Made by a program: the position numbers and the translations under genes
In this document: positions 41,865 through 50,345 of the stretch, in pieces
Numbering within the stretch: the first letter of the stretch is position 1
Layout: every line of letters begins with the position of its first letter
The notes under the pieces: model-generated
The model's database searches: none
Told to the model about the DNA's origin: nothing
Seen by the model: only the letters and a program-made list of their open reading frames with translations
DNA from: Phycisphaerales bacterium
GTDB lineage: Bacteria > Planctomycetota > Phycisphaerae > Phycisphaerales > UBA1924
Length of the DNA stretch: 64,000 nt
Reading direction: 5' to 3'
Assembly: GCA_029260295.1 (NCBI GenBank)
Contig: JAJDDN010000006.1
Coordinates: 372,001 to 436,000, forward strand

Positions 41865-42053
41865 ATCGATGTAGTTCCTTTTTAATGCGTAAGTGTGTAA
41901 ACAGTAAATAGACCAAGGGGCACAAATATTTCACAATAACTCGATTGCTGAAGCACCAGAACCCCACTGATACCTCCTAGATTCAAAGAACGAAAGACAC
42001 ACCCAAACCGAAACCTGAGTGTGCCCTTCCCTAAACAAAACCACCTGAGTAGA

Positions 42054-42791
42054 TCAACGACGGCGACGCGTGCCGACAAGGCCCGAGAATCCAATCAACG
42101 CAAGGGTTGAAGGTGCCGGTACAGTGAAGGTCGAAATCGTGATATTGTCGAGCGTCATGTCGTACTGGTCAGCGGTAAAGAAGTACCCAGGAAGGAATGT
42201 CGAAAAAGCCACTTCATCTACATTTGCCAGAATGTCAGCGACCGTGACGCCGCGAGGAAGTGCAGGCTCAAAGGTATCGGGATCGAACGAACCGTTGCCG
42301 CCCCAGCCGATCGGGAGTTCGGTGGCGTTGGTGTCGATCGTCGCAGAAAAAGTGCTGAACCCGTTAAATGAGTTGTCCCCAACCCAGTCAAACAAGAAGT
42401 AAACACTCGCCCATGGAGTCCCAGGATCGCCCAGCCCAAAGCTGCGGAGCTCAACCATAAACGGACGAGTAATCCCCTGCTCAAGAGGTCCGATCTGATC
42501 AATCTTGAGATCAACAGAAAGGGTGACCTGGTCGTACTGGGTGTAGTCACCAGTAAAAGCGTCCCTGGCGTTATTGCTAAAGTCGATCCCAAAGTCATTG
42601 AACTGTGTGCGGAACCCGGCACCGCCACCAACGCCGCCTGTTGGGTCGATTGCTGTCCCGCCACCAAAGCCCTGCGGGCCTGTCCAGTTATGGGTGAGTC
42701 CGTCTTCAAAGTCGATCACGGTTGTGTTGACGCCCGCAAGCGAGACCGCCGCGGCGCCTCCAAGTGCAAGGATCGTTGCTGCAATTTTCAT
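42054..42791 (-). CDS. Secreted protein with PEP-CTERM-like tail
   Basis: The 245-residue protein has a signal peptide (MKIAATILALGGAAAVSLAG) and the same beta-sandwich domain as its downstream neighbour (TTVIDFEDGLTHNWTG, later ATELPIGWGGNG and ILANVDEVAFSTFLPGYFF). It ends in a PEP-CTERM-type sorting signal: PAPSTLALIGFSGLVGTRRRR with Pro-x-Pro, a hydrophobic helix and Arg cluster (last 21 residues, one more than quoted here is avoided by reading PAPSTLALIGFS then GLVGTRRRR). ATG 42791 follows GGGATAGAG; the ATG at 42815 is less likely. PEP-CTERM proteins are processed by exosortase in polysaccharide-producing bacteria. Confidence 0.83.
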   Translation of the reverse strand: MKIAATILALGGAAAVSLAGVNTTVIDFEDGLTHNWTGPQGFGGGTAIDPTGGVGGGAGFRTQFNDFGIDFSNNARDAFTGDYTQYDQVTLSVDLKIDQIGPLEQGITRPFMVELRSFGLGDPGTPWASVYFLFDWVGDNSFNGFSTFSATIDTNATELPIGWGGNGSFDPDTFEPALPRGVTVADILANVDEVAFSTFLPGYFFTADQYDMTLDNITISTFTVPAPSTLALIGFSGLVGTRRRR

Positions 42792-43156
42792 CTCTATCCC
42801 TTTCTCGTATTTCATGCCGAAACTTCAATCCCGGCCTCTTGTTTCAAATGGACGCCCGGGCTTTCTAAAGGCTCGATTGCGCACCAAGTTCTCAAAACCC
42901 CGGCATGCCTACACCCTCTTTCTTGGCCATGCCGTTTGGCTCAATCACTGTTGTATCATTCTTCATCCCGAGTTGCAAGGAAGTTTCTAGGAAACCGCAA
43001 AGAAATATTGTGCATTTCCGTAAATATTGATGTATACTCTAGAAATGGCGATAATTACGATCGCCATTTCGTATTTTCACGCAGAATTCAACACTTATGC
43101 CCAATAGTCACACCAATACAACCCCGCCGGACCTGAATCATTCCAAGGAATCCTCA
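42792..43156. other. Divergent intergenic region with promoters and an operator-like palindrome
   Basis: This 365-bp stretch separates the PEP-CTERM gene from the HTH-like gene. For the minus strand, TTGCAA (42978-42973), 17 bases and TACAAC (42955-42950) is a weak promoter candidate. For the plus strand, TATACT (43033-43038) is a good -10 without a clear -35. The palindrome at 43042-43070 is listed separately. No further gene is apparent. Confidence 0.4.
43042..43070. promoter_or_regulatory. Perfect 11-bp palindrome at the predicted transcription start
   Basis: GAAATGGCGAT (43042-43052) and ATCGCCATTTC (43060-43070) are exact inverted repeats with a 7-base spacer. They begin four bases after the TATACT -10, so they cover the expected start site. 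This is a typical operator position for a repressor, or a 5' mRNA hairpin. Confidence 0.6.
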
Positions 43157-44362
43157 ATGGGTACCCTCGAAATTCAGATCAATGCCGCAGGCAAAGACCT
43201 CCTCGACGGGCTCGCGCGGGTTATTGGCCAGGTCCCAGGCGGTGACGCAGGACCACAACGACTCGCCAAAGAACTCGGGATCGACAAGGTCCTGGCATCC
43301 AGGATCCTCAAAGCCATCCGCGCCCCTGACCCTATGTCTGTCGTCCACAGAGTCCCCGGGCCAGAGCCTATGCGACGCCTCCTCAAGGCCTCATCCAAGC
43401 TTGGTGTCAATCCAGAGGACCTGATAGCCGCACATTCGGCCGTTGACCGGTTCGAATCACTCATCCGCACCGAAATCGGCGACCGCAGTGCCCTGGACGC
43501 AATCCTCAGCACATGGGTCCCCGAAGCCCGAAGAGAGTTTGAACTCCGCAGAAAGCAGGCCGCCTTCCGCGCCATGAGCCAGCTCAAAGGCGCCCAGGCC
43601 GATGTCTACGCTGAGGCGGTCATTATATACCCCTCTAAAACCGACCCCGACCAACTGGACATCGTCTGGATCAAATCGATCGTCGGCCTCTACCGTCTTC
43701 GACCAGGAGTCACAGTCAAGTTCACCTCCCGCCGCAGGGTCGAACACCACGAGAAAAGGGTCACCACCACCCTCGACGGCAGGCCGATGGACGGACTGGC
43801 CAGCTCGACACTCAACTCATACTGCTCATCACCAGCCCCAGAACTCGACATACAGCACGCCGGCGAATCGATCCACTACCTTCTCAAAGAAGGCTCCATT
43901 GGGGCCTCCTCGTCAATCAACCTCGTCACATGCGATGTCAACCTCGCCGAAATCCCCAGGTACATCCCAGCAGAGCTTAACCGGAAGTTTTGGGTTGCCA
44001 ACGATATTGATCTCCCATCGCGACAGATGCACTTCGACATCTTTGTCCACAAAGACCTCTACACACAGTCATTTCCAGAGCTCAGAATCTACGACACCGC
44101 CATCATCGGGCAAGCAGATATCAACGACCCCTCCCGCGATGTAGATCAGTTCGATCTTCTCGAATCCATAGAGAATCTCGGTGTAGGGATCAACCGCTTC
44201 GGATCATCCTCTGTCCCAAACTACAGACAACTACTCGACGAAGTCTGCGATACTCTTCATTATGACACAAACGCACTCAGGGGCTACCGCTGCACCTCAG
44301 ACTATCCAATCTACGGCTCGCAATATGCCATGACATTCCAGACCCAAGAACGAGAAAGCTGA
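43157..44362 (+). CDS. Putative HTH-containing protein of unknown function
   Basis: A 401-residue soluble protein I cannot assign to a family. Near the N-terminus, RLAKELGIDKVLASRILKAI (about residues 36-55) has helix-turn-helix character, followed by a proline-rich turn and a helical region to about residue 150. The C-terminal 250 residues are mixed alpha/beta (RLRPGVTVKFTSRRRVEHHE; DIFVHKDLYTQSFPELRIYD). ATG 43157 with AAGGA seven bases upstream is preferred to ATG 43097, which has no ribosome site and adds a disordered 20 residues. A perfect palindrome at the promoter suggests autoregulation. Confidence 0.65.
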   Translation: MGTLEIQINAAGKDLLDGLARVIGQVPGGDAGPQRLAKELGIDKVLASRILKAIRAPDPMSVVHRVPGPEPMRRLLKASSKLGVNPEDLIAAHSAVDRFESLIRTEIGDRSALDAILSTWVPEARREFELRRKQAAFRAMSQLKGAQADVYAEAVIIYPSKTDPDQLDIVWIKSIVGLYRLRPGVTVKFTSRRRVEHHEKRVTTTLDGRPMDGLASSTLNSYCSSPAPELDIQHAGESIHYLLKEGSIGASSSINLVTCDVNLAEIPRYIPAELNRKFWVANDIDLPSRQMHFDIFVHKDLYTQSFPELRIYDTAIIGQADINDPSRDVDQFDLLESIENLGVGINRFGSSSVPNYRQLLDEVCDTLHYDTNALRGYRCTSDYPIYGSQYAMTFQTQERES

Positions 44363-44384
44363 CGAAGAAAATCGTCAGTCAACC

Positions 44385-45719
44385 TTACACAGATTTCGGA
44401 TCATCAATATTCACAACCGCCGCACCGCCCGCAAGCCAATCGGTCAGTCTCGCGCGACGCTCAGCCGTCTCAGACGCACTGAACCGTGGATCCGCAAGCT
44501 TGAGCACCTCGGCATACTTGGCCGCACAAACCCCACGCGTATACCCCGCCTCAAAGACCTGGCGGGCGCTCTTAGCCATCATAACTGAAGTCTCTTTATC
44601 ACGAATCAACACCCGGATCTTCTCGGCCAACCCTTCAGAATCGCCAAGCGGAGACCAGATCCCGCAATGATTCGTCTCGACAATCTGGCGCAGCTCAGAC
44701 CAATCCTCAGACAACGCAACAATCACTTTCCCCACCGCCAGCGATGTGTACAGCTTGCTCGGAAAGCTAATCCCCTCGATCCCCTCGGCGATCGTCACCA
44801 GCGACGCATCACACGAGTTGAGCGCCTCGTTGAGTTTCTCAAACGGCTGGTAAGGCATCATCACCACATTGTCCAGCCCATTCTCTTTGACATACTTCTC
44901 GATCGCGTTCCGCTTCCCGCCCCCGCCCGCAAGCACCAGCCTGAAGGGCTCGTCTTTCAAGAGCTCTGCCGCACCAAGCACCGTGTCAAAGTCGTAGTAC
45001 AACCCCATATTCCCCGAATACAGCAGCACAAAGTCATCAATCAAATCATTATCCCGAGCGATCTCAGAATCTTCCTTCGGGATCGGAAACAGATCCTCAC
45101 CGTCGGCCCAGTTGGGGATCACATGAATATGCTCCGGAGACACCGGGTACGCATCGGCCACAAGCTCCTTGGCCGCGCTGCAGAGCACGATCGCCTCCTG
45201 CGTCCGTTTGTACTTCCGCCGATTGAGCGCCATCCAGGCCCGATCAATAAATGAACCCTTCTTGAAGGTCCCCACCCACACACCCATCTGCGGATACGCA
45301 TCATGCAGAAGTGTCACATAGTGGTGCGTCCGGAACAACGACACAAACCACCCGATCGCGCCAAGGAACGGCGGGTTCGTCGTATACAAATACACCGTGT
45401 CCCGCCGGGATTTGAGCAGCACAGATAAAATCATCGGCACCACAAAGGTCAGGTAGTTGAACGCCCGCCCCGGTAAAAAATTCTTATCAAACCGCGCCAC
45501 TTTGAGCCGGCGGATCTTCACCCCATCAACCACTTCCTTGAGCGGGCATTCCTGCCAAGTTTCCGGCGGCCCGTAACTCGGACGCCCGGTTAAAACCTCG
45601 ACCTCAAAGCCAAGTTCAACAAGCTCAACAGCCAGTTCATGCAACAAGTGACCCGTCGATGCGACATCGGGCACATAATACTGATTCAAAATGACTACTC
45701 GAGTACGATCCACTGCCAT
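44385..45719 (-). CDS. Glycosyltransferase, GT4 WbuB-like
   Basis: A 444-residue GT-B glycosyltransferase. The N-terminal VVILNQYYVPDVASTGHLLH and the following LTGRPSYGPP are characteristic of the WbuB group, which transfers N-acetylfucosamine-type residues in O-antigen synthesis. The C-terminal domain has FVLLYSGNMGLYYDFDTVL and the donor-binding EGIEGISFPSKLYTSLAVGK. A membrane-associating hydrophobic stretch FNYLTFVVPMILSVLL lies near residue 95, and an added C-terminal tail of 35 residues is Ala/Arg-rich. It marks the left edge of the polysaccharide cluster and is divergent from the acyltransferase operon. Confidence 0.9.
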   Translation of the reverse strand: MAVDRTRVVILNQYYVPDVASTGHLLHELAVELVELGFEVEVLTGRPSYGPPETWQECPLKEVVDGVKIRRLKVARFDKNFLPGRAFNYLTFVVPMILSVLLKSRRDTVYLYTTNPPFLGAIGWFVSLFRTHHYVTLLHDAYPQMGVWVGTFKKGSFIDRAWMALNRRKYKRTQEAIVLCSAAKELVADAYPVSPEHIHVIPNWADGEDLFPIPKEDSEIARDNDLIDDFVLLYSGNMGLYYDFDTVLGAAELLKDEPFRLVLAGGGGKRNAIEKYVKENGLDNVVMMPYQPFEKLNEALNSCDASLVTIAEGIEGISFPSKLYTSLAVGKVIVALSEDWSELRQIVETNHCGIWSPLGDSEGLAEKIRVLIRDKETSVMMAKSARQVFEAGYTRGVCAAKYAEVLKLADPRFSASETAERRARLTDWLAGGAAVVNIDDPKSV

Positions 45720-46032
45720 TGGCCTCACTCACAAAGATTCACATTCTCGGCACCAATGCCGGGGCATAAATGTATCGCCGCCAAGATCAATGAGCCATTC
45801 CTAAACTACGGAATTCTTGGCCAGGCACCAATACACCGATTACACAACCTCCACTATCGGAGGTTTTACCGCCAAATCCCAACCAACTCCCCAACTCGAC
45901 TCCAATCATGCCAAGAACAATCATCCACCCCGGAACCCTCAGAATCTTCCCTCAATCACAGATATCTGCGTTGACCACCGCCCTCCAACGACCGATAGTG
46001 TTCATATACACCGACACGCAAGGCTGCCCAGA
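45720..46032. other. Divergent promoter region of the polysaccharide cluster
   Basis: A 313-bp gap between the minus-strand glycosyltransferase and the plus-strand acyltransferase operon. A short hairpin, AACCTCC (45846-45852) with GGAGGTT (45859-45865), is followed by TTT and could be a weak terminator or attenuator for plus-strand reading. No clear promoter or gene was found. Confidence 0.35.
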
Positions 46033-46632
46033 ATGACAACAGCAAACACAAACCAAACACAACCAAATACAGATCAGCCCACAAGTGTTTCCACCGCCGA
46101 ACCTGTCCGCCGGACCTCGTGGACCCTTAAAGCAAGGATTACCCGCCTTGTATGGGCATTTTGTGAAATCCTTCTCTGGCGCATCTCCCCCCCATTCATG
46201 ACCGGGTTCCGCAACGCCCTGCTCCGCCTCTTCGGTGCCAAGATCGGCAAAGGCGTCCGCATCCACCCCTCCGTCAAAGTCGTCATCCCTTGGCACATCC
46301 ACATTGACGACCAGGTCACCATCCACCAGCGCGCCATCCTCTACGCTCTGGGCAAAATATCCATCGGGGCCAACTCCGAAATCGGCCCGATGGTCCATCT
46401 CTGCGCCGGCACCCACGACCACACAGACCCCGTTTTCCCGCTCCTCCGTGAACCCATCACCATCAACGGGCGTTGTATCCTCGGGGCCGCTTCGTTCGTA
46501 GCCCCGGGCACCACCCTCGCCGCTGGAACCGTCCTTCACCCAAGAGCCGCCCTGTATTCAAACTCAACCCCAAACACCCAATACCGCGGCAACCCCGCTA
46601 GGCCATTGGTGTCCCAAAGCGATCAAGCATAA
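46033..46632 (+). CDS. Hexapeptide-repeat acyltransferase 1 (WcaF-like)
   Basis: The 199-residue protein belongs to the left-handed beta-helix acyltransferases (LbH-WcaF group) that O-acetylate polysaccharides. The hexad repeats are visible from IGKGVRIHPSVKVVIPWHI through ISIGANSEIGPMVH to GAASFVAPGTTLAAGTVLHP. The catalytic His lies in CAGTHDHTDP. ATG 46033 is chosen; the frame is open 216 bp upstream, but that part is Pro/Thr/His-rich without similarity. It is the first of three adjacent acyltransferases and 8 bp from the next. Confidence 0.87.
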   Translation: MTTANTNQTQPNTDQPTSVSTAEPVRRTSWTLKARITRLVWAFCEILLWRISPPFMTGFRNALLRLFGAKIGKGVRIHPSVKVVIPWHIHIDDQVTIHQRAILYALGKISIGANSEIGPMVHLCAGTHDHTDPVFPLLREPITINGRCILGAASFVAPGTTLAAGTVLHPRAALYSNSTPNTQYRGNPARPLVSQSDQA

Positions 46633-46640
46633 TCACACTG

Positions 46641-47207
46641 ATGTCCACGCTCTGCACCCCATTCTCCCCCCCAAACACCGCGATCTCGCCTGAGCGTCCA
46701 CTCCGCGCCCTCCTCTGGAAAATCGTCTCAGCCACCGTATTCAAGCTCCTCCCGAGCCCCGCCTACAAACCACGCCGCGCCGTCCTCGTTGCCTTCGGAG
46801 CCACCCTCGACCCCACCACCAGAGTCCGTGGCGGCGTCGCCATCTCCCACCCCTGGAACCTCGTCGTCGGATGGAAAACCGCCATCGGCGAGGGGACGAC
46901 CATCTACAACCCCGCAACCCTCACCATCGGCAAGCGATCAGTCATCAGCCAGTACTGCCTCATCAACTGCGTCGCCCACCAAGACAACGATGTCTCCAAA
47001 CCCCAGCACCCAAGCCCGCTGACCATCGGCGACGATGTCTGGGTCGCCACCGAATGCCTCGTCGAAGGCAACCAAACAATCGTCAATGGCGTCGTCATCG
47101 GCGCCCGCTCACTGATCACAGGAGCAGACTTCACCCCCTGGACCATCGCCACCGGTCACCCCGCCGTCTCAAGAAAAGAACGCCACTACACAGGACCCAA
47201 AGCATGA
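46641..47207 (+). CDS. Hexapeptide-repeat acyltransferase 2 (WcaF-like)
   Basis: A 188-residue left-handed beta-helix acetyltransferase. Residues 22-60 hold an amphipathic segment (ALLWKIVSATVFKLLPSP). Hexads follow: TRVRGGVAISHPWNLVVGW, AIGEGTTIYNPATLTIGKRS and the loop CVAHQDNDVSK with the probable catalytic His. The terminal WTIATGHPAVSRKERH is typical of WcaF/colanic-acid acetyltransferases. It overlaps the third acyltransferase by 4 nt (ATGA). Confidence 0.88.
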   Translation: MSTLCTPFSPPNTAISPERPLRALLWKIVSATVFKLLPSPAYKPRRAVLVAFGATLDPTTRVRGGVAISHPWNLVVGWKTAIGEGTTIYNPATLTIGKRSVISQYCLINCVAHQDNDVSKPQHPSPLTIGDDVWVATECLVEGNQTIVNGVVIGARSLITGADFTPWTIATGHPAVSRKERHYTGPKA

Positions 47208-47794
47208 CCGGGCCCACCCTCAATCAACCATCGAATCCAAAGGGCCTCCCCAACCCGAGCCCACACTCGCTCAAAAACCGCATCATGCGCATCACCTGGG
47301 GATTCGTCCAAGCCACCCTCTTCCGCTACTCTCCAAGACCCATGCTCCGCTGGCGGGCATTCCTCCTCCGTCTCTTCGGAGCAAATGTCACCAGCAAATC
47401 ACGCGTCTACCCAAGAGCCAAAATCTGGGGCCCGTGGAACCTCACCATGGAAGACCACGCCACCATAGCCGACGATGTCGATTGCTACTGCGTAGACCGC
47501 ATCACCATCGGGGCCCACACCACCATCAGCCAGTATTCCTATCTCTGCGGCGCGACCCACGACTTCGAAGACATCAGCTTTAAACTCCAGCCCATGCCCA
47601 TCACCATCGGCTCACGCGTTTGGATCGCCGCCGATTGCTTCATCGCACCGGGCGTCACGATCAACGACGGAGCCGTCATCGGTGCCCGATCGAGTGTCTT
47701 CTCTGATGTCAACCCCTGGACCATCAACGCCGGCTCCCCCTCCAAAGAACTCCGCCCACGCAACCACCCACTCAACCCGGACAATCAACCATGA
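47204..47794 (+). CDS. Hexapeptide-repeat acyltransferase 3 (WcaF-like)
   Basis: A 196-residue paralogue of the two preceding proteins: RIMRITWGFVQATLFRYSPR, then AKIWGPWNLTMEDHATIADD, the loop LCGATHDFED with the catalytic His, GSRVWIAADCFIAPGVTIND and the end WTINAGSPSKELRPR. Each of the three differs in its N-terminal segment and loop, so each probably acetylates a different position or sugar. It overlaps both flanking genes by 4 nt. Confidence 0.88.
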   Translation: MTGPTLNQPSNPKGLPNPSPHSLKNRIMRITWGFVQATLFRYSPRPMLRWRAFLLRLFGANVTSKSRVYPRAKIWGPWNLTMEDHATIADDVDCYCVDRITIGAHTTISQYSYLCGATHDFEDISFKLQPMPITIGSRVWIAADCFIAPGVTINDGAVIGARSSVFSDVNPWTINAGSPSKELRPRNHPLNPDNQP

Positions 47795-49122
47795 TCCTCC
47801 GGCACCTCCCCATCACCCAACTCTCCCCAGACGACCAGACCCACTACTGGGTCGGCTATTACGACAAACAACCCTGGTCCGCCGACGGCTCGCAACTCCT
47901 CACCCACCGCACCAAGTTCCTCGATCACTTCCCAACCCCCGGCGAACCGTGCCAAATTGGCACCATCGTCGACGGCGAGTTCATCCACGCCGCCACCACC
48001 GACGCGTGGAACTGGCAGCAAGGCGCCCACCTCCGTTGGTGCACACTCACCGGCCAAGAAGCCCTCATGTTCAACGACCTCGACGACGACGCCAACCCCA
48101 TCACCCGCTGGGTCACCACCCAAGGCGATTTCCTCCATTCCATCGATTCCCCTATCTACGCCGTCACCCCGGACGGCACCACCGGACTCACCCTCGACTT
48201 CGGCCGCCTCACAAGGCTCCGCGAAGAATACGGCTACCCCGCGATCTCAGACAAACACCCAAACGACCCAGCGCCCAAAGAAGAAGGCCTCTGGAAAGTC
48301 GATCTCATCACCGGTCAGCAAACACTCCTCGTCTCCATCAACCAACTCGCACTCATCGATCCGGGCGAGATCGACCTCACCGCCGACTCCGCACCACACC
48401 AGCACATCAACCACATCATGATCAACCCCGCCGGCACCCGCTGCTGCTTCCTCCACCGCTACGACCGCGACGACGGCATCCTCCAATCACGACTCTTCTC
48501 CATCGGACTCGACGGCACAGACCCCCAAACCCCCCGCCTCCTCATGGAAGGCATGGTCTCCCACTACGATTGGCTCGATGATGATTCCATCCTCGCCTGG
48601 GGCGGCAAACGCAAACTCCTCGGCTCTGGAACCTCCAAAAAATCTCCCAAAGCAAGTGTCATAACCCTCGCAAGAAAGACCCTCAAGCCGATCTACTACG
48701 CCATGGGCAAACCAAGGTTTCTCATGAACAAAGTCATGGGCGACTCCTACCTCGTCATCCCAGATCAAGACGATCCAGAAACCACCACCTTCGCCAAAGG
48801 CCAGCTCACCTGCGACGGCCACAATACTTTCTATAGAGGAAATGACACCGTCGAGCCCAACCGCTGGATGGTCACCGACGGATACCCAGACCTCAAATCA
48901 AAACAACCCCTCTACCTCTGGGACCTCGCCAAAGACACCGGCTACGAAATCGGCCGCTACCACACCCCCAAACACCTCGACGGCCCCACCCGCGTAGACC
49001 TCCACCCAAGGTTCTCCCCAGACGCCAAATCAATCTGCATCGACTCGGCCATGAACGAAGCCCGCGCCATCTACCGTGTGGATATCGCCGAACTCACCGA
49101 AACCCAAGAAAGCAACGAGTGA
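47791..49122 (+). CDS. Beta-propeller-like protein in polysaccharide operon, unknown function
   Basis: A 443-residue soluble protein without a signal peptide. Several blades of WD40/TolB-like appearance can be read: GYYDKQPWSADGSQLLTHRT, INHIMINPAGTRCCFLHRYD, SHYDWLDDDSILAWGG and VDLHPRFSPDAKSICIDSA. SPDGxxI-type motifs recur as in oligogalacturonate-lyase-like and TolB propellers. The many Asp, His and Trp residues near blade starts would suit a metal-bound carbohydrate site. I cannot name an enzyme; the location suggests processing or sensing of the polysaccharide. It overlaps both neighbours by 4 nt. Confidence 0.65.
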   Translation: MILRHLPITQLSPDDQTHYWVGYYDKQPWSADGSQLLTHRTKFLDHFPTPGEPCQIGTIVDGEFIHAATTDAWNWQQGAHLRWCTLTGQEALMFNDLDDDANPITRWVTTQGDFLHSIDSPIYAVTPDGTTGLTLDFGRLTRLREEYGYPAISDKHPNDPAPKEEGLWKVDLITGQQTLLVSINQLALIDPGEIDLTADSAPHQHINHIMINPAGTRCCFLHRYDRDDGILQSRLFSIGLDGTDPQTPRLLMEGMVSHYDWLDDDSILAWGGKRKLLGSGTSKKSPKASVITLARKTLKPIYYAMGKPRFLMNKVMGDSYLVIPDQDDPETTTFAKGQLTCDGHNTFYRGNDTVEPNRWMVTDGYPDLKSKQPLYLWDLAKDTGYEIGRYHTPKHLDGPTRVDLHPRFSPDAKSICIDSAMNEARAIYRVDIAELTETQESNE

Positions 49123-50345
49123 GTACAGAAGATCAACAACTTGTTCCAGTACCAAAGGGCCACATCCCCGCACTCGACGGCATCCGCGGGATCGCCGTCC
49201 TTATGGTCATGCTCTTCCACTGCTCCATCGTTCCAAGAAACGAAAATCTCACCGCCCGCATCGATGACTGGTACCGATCAATCGTGTTCACCGGATGGAT
49301 CGGCGTAGACCTCTTCTTCGTGCTCTCAGGATTCCTCATCACCGGGATCCTGCTCAAAACCAAAACATCATCAAACTACTTCAAAACCTTCTACGCAAGA
49401 AGAGCCCTCCGCATCTTCCCCCTCTACTACGGCTTCCTCGCCATCATGATCTTCGCAATGATCCCACTGGCAAAGTTCACCTCCCAAAGCTCAGGCATTC
49501 TGGACCCCATCCTCACCCAGATGGGAGCTCTTGAAACCAAACAAGCATGGTTCTGGCTCTATTCATCAAACATCTACACCTTCGTAAACGACGGCGCCAA
49601 AGCCGTCAACGGCATGGGACATTTTTGGTCGCTGGCCATCGAAGAACAGTACTACATCGTCTGGACCCCCCTCGTCTTTGTCCTGAGCCCAAAGCGGCTC
49701 GCCATCCTCTGCCTCGCCCTAGTCGTCACGATTGCCGCATACAGGATCCACCTCGTCGGCCAAGACACCCCCGCCTACACACTCGCCACATTCACCCTCA
49801 CCCGCGTCGACACCATCATCTTCGGCTCACTCGGCGCCTGCCTGCTTCATATAGGAATCTCTGATCGGGCCTGCAGAATCATGCGTCGCTCGATCTTCCC
49901 CCTCTGGTTCATCGCCTTCGCCGCCCAGATCGCCCAAGGCTCAGGCTTCGATTCAACGGCTTGGTCGATGATGGCTACGCCAACGGTCTTCGCAATCATC
50001 TTCACAATCACCATCCTCGCCATCGCCACCGCAGACCGAAGCAACCCGGCCCCCCTTATCAAAGCACTCTCATTCAAACCCCTCGTCCACCTCGGGACAA
50101 TCAGCTATGGGCTCTACATCTTCCATGTCCCGCTCCGCGGCGCACTCCTCCCGCTCTACGAACGGTTCGTCCCCCAAAATCTCATCGCCGGATCACAAAT
50201 CCACTGGACACTCGGCTTCGTCGCCCTCTGTTTCATCGGCTCCTTCATCCTCGCCCAGTTCAGCTGGTGGTTCTTCGAATCCCCTATCCTTAAACTCAAA
50301 AAGTACTTCAGCTACACCAGCCCAAATCCCGCGGAGCCCAAATGA
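49119..50345 (+). CDS. Acyltransferase 3 family O-acyltransferase (OafA/YrhL-like)
   Basis: A 408-residue polytopic membrane acyltransferase that O-acetylates surface sugars. The family marks are IPALDGIRGIAVLMVMLFHC near residue 12 (with the catalytic-region His), GVDLFFVLSGFLITGILLKT, YARRALRIFPLYYGFL and HFWSLAIEEQYYIVWTPLV. About ten membrane helices are present, and the last, followed by a Lys-rich tail, ends the protein. The start is GTG 49119, overlapping the previous stop (GTGA). It is the fourth acyl-modification gene in this operon. Confidence 0.93.
   Translation: MSTEDQQLVPVPKGHIPALDGIRGIAVLMVMLFHCSIVPRNENLTARIDDWYRSIVFTGWIGVDLFFVLSGFLITGILLKTKTSSNYFKTFYARRALRIFPLYYGFLAIMIFAMIPLAKFTSQSSGILDPILTQMGALETKQAWFWLYSSNIYTFVNDGAKAVNGMGHFWSLAIEEQYYIVWTPLVFVLSPKRLAILCLALVVTIAAYRIHLVGQDTPAYTLATFTLTRVDTIIFGSLGACLLHIGISDRACRIMRRSIFPLWFIAFAAQIAQGSGFDSTAWSMMATPTVFAIIFTITILAIATADRSNPAPLIKALSFKPLVHLGTISYGLYIFHVPLRGALLPLYERFVPQNLIAGSQIHWTLGFVALCFIGSFILAQFSWWFFESPILKLKKYFSYTSPNPAEPK

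Noticed and set aside
43440..43470. tRNA T-loop-like GGTTCGAATC
   Set aside because: It lies inside a coding sequence, and no acceptor stem or anticodon arm can be formed around it.
43174..43587. Minus-strand frame opposite the HTH-like gene
   Set aside because: Typical antisense shadow of a high-GC gene: Arg/Ser-rich, no start signals.
45846..45867. Possible terminator AACCTCC/GGAGGTT
   Set aside because: The stem is short, the T-tract is only four bases, and no plus-strand gene ends upstream; it is kept only as a note in the intergenic entry.
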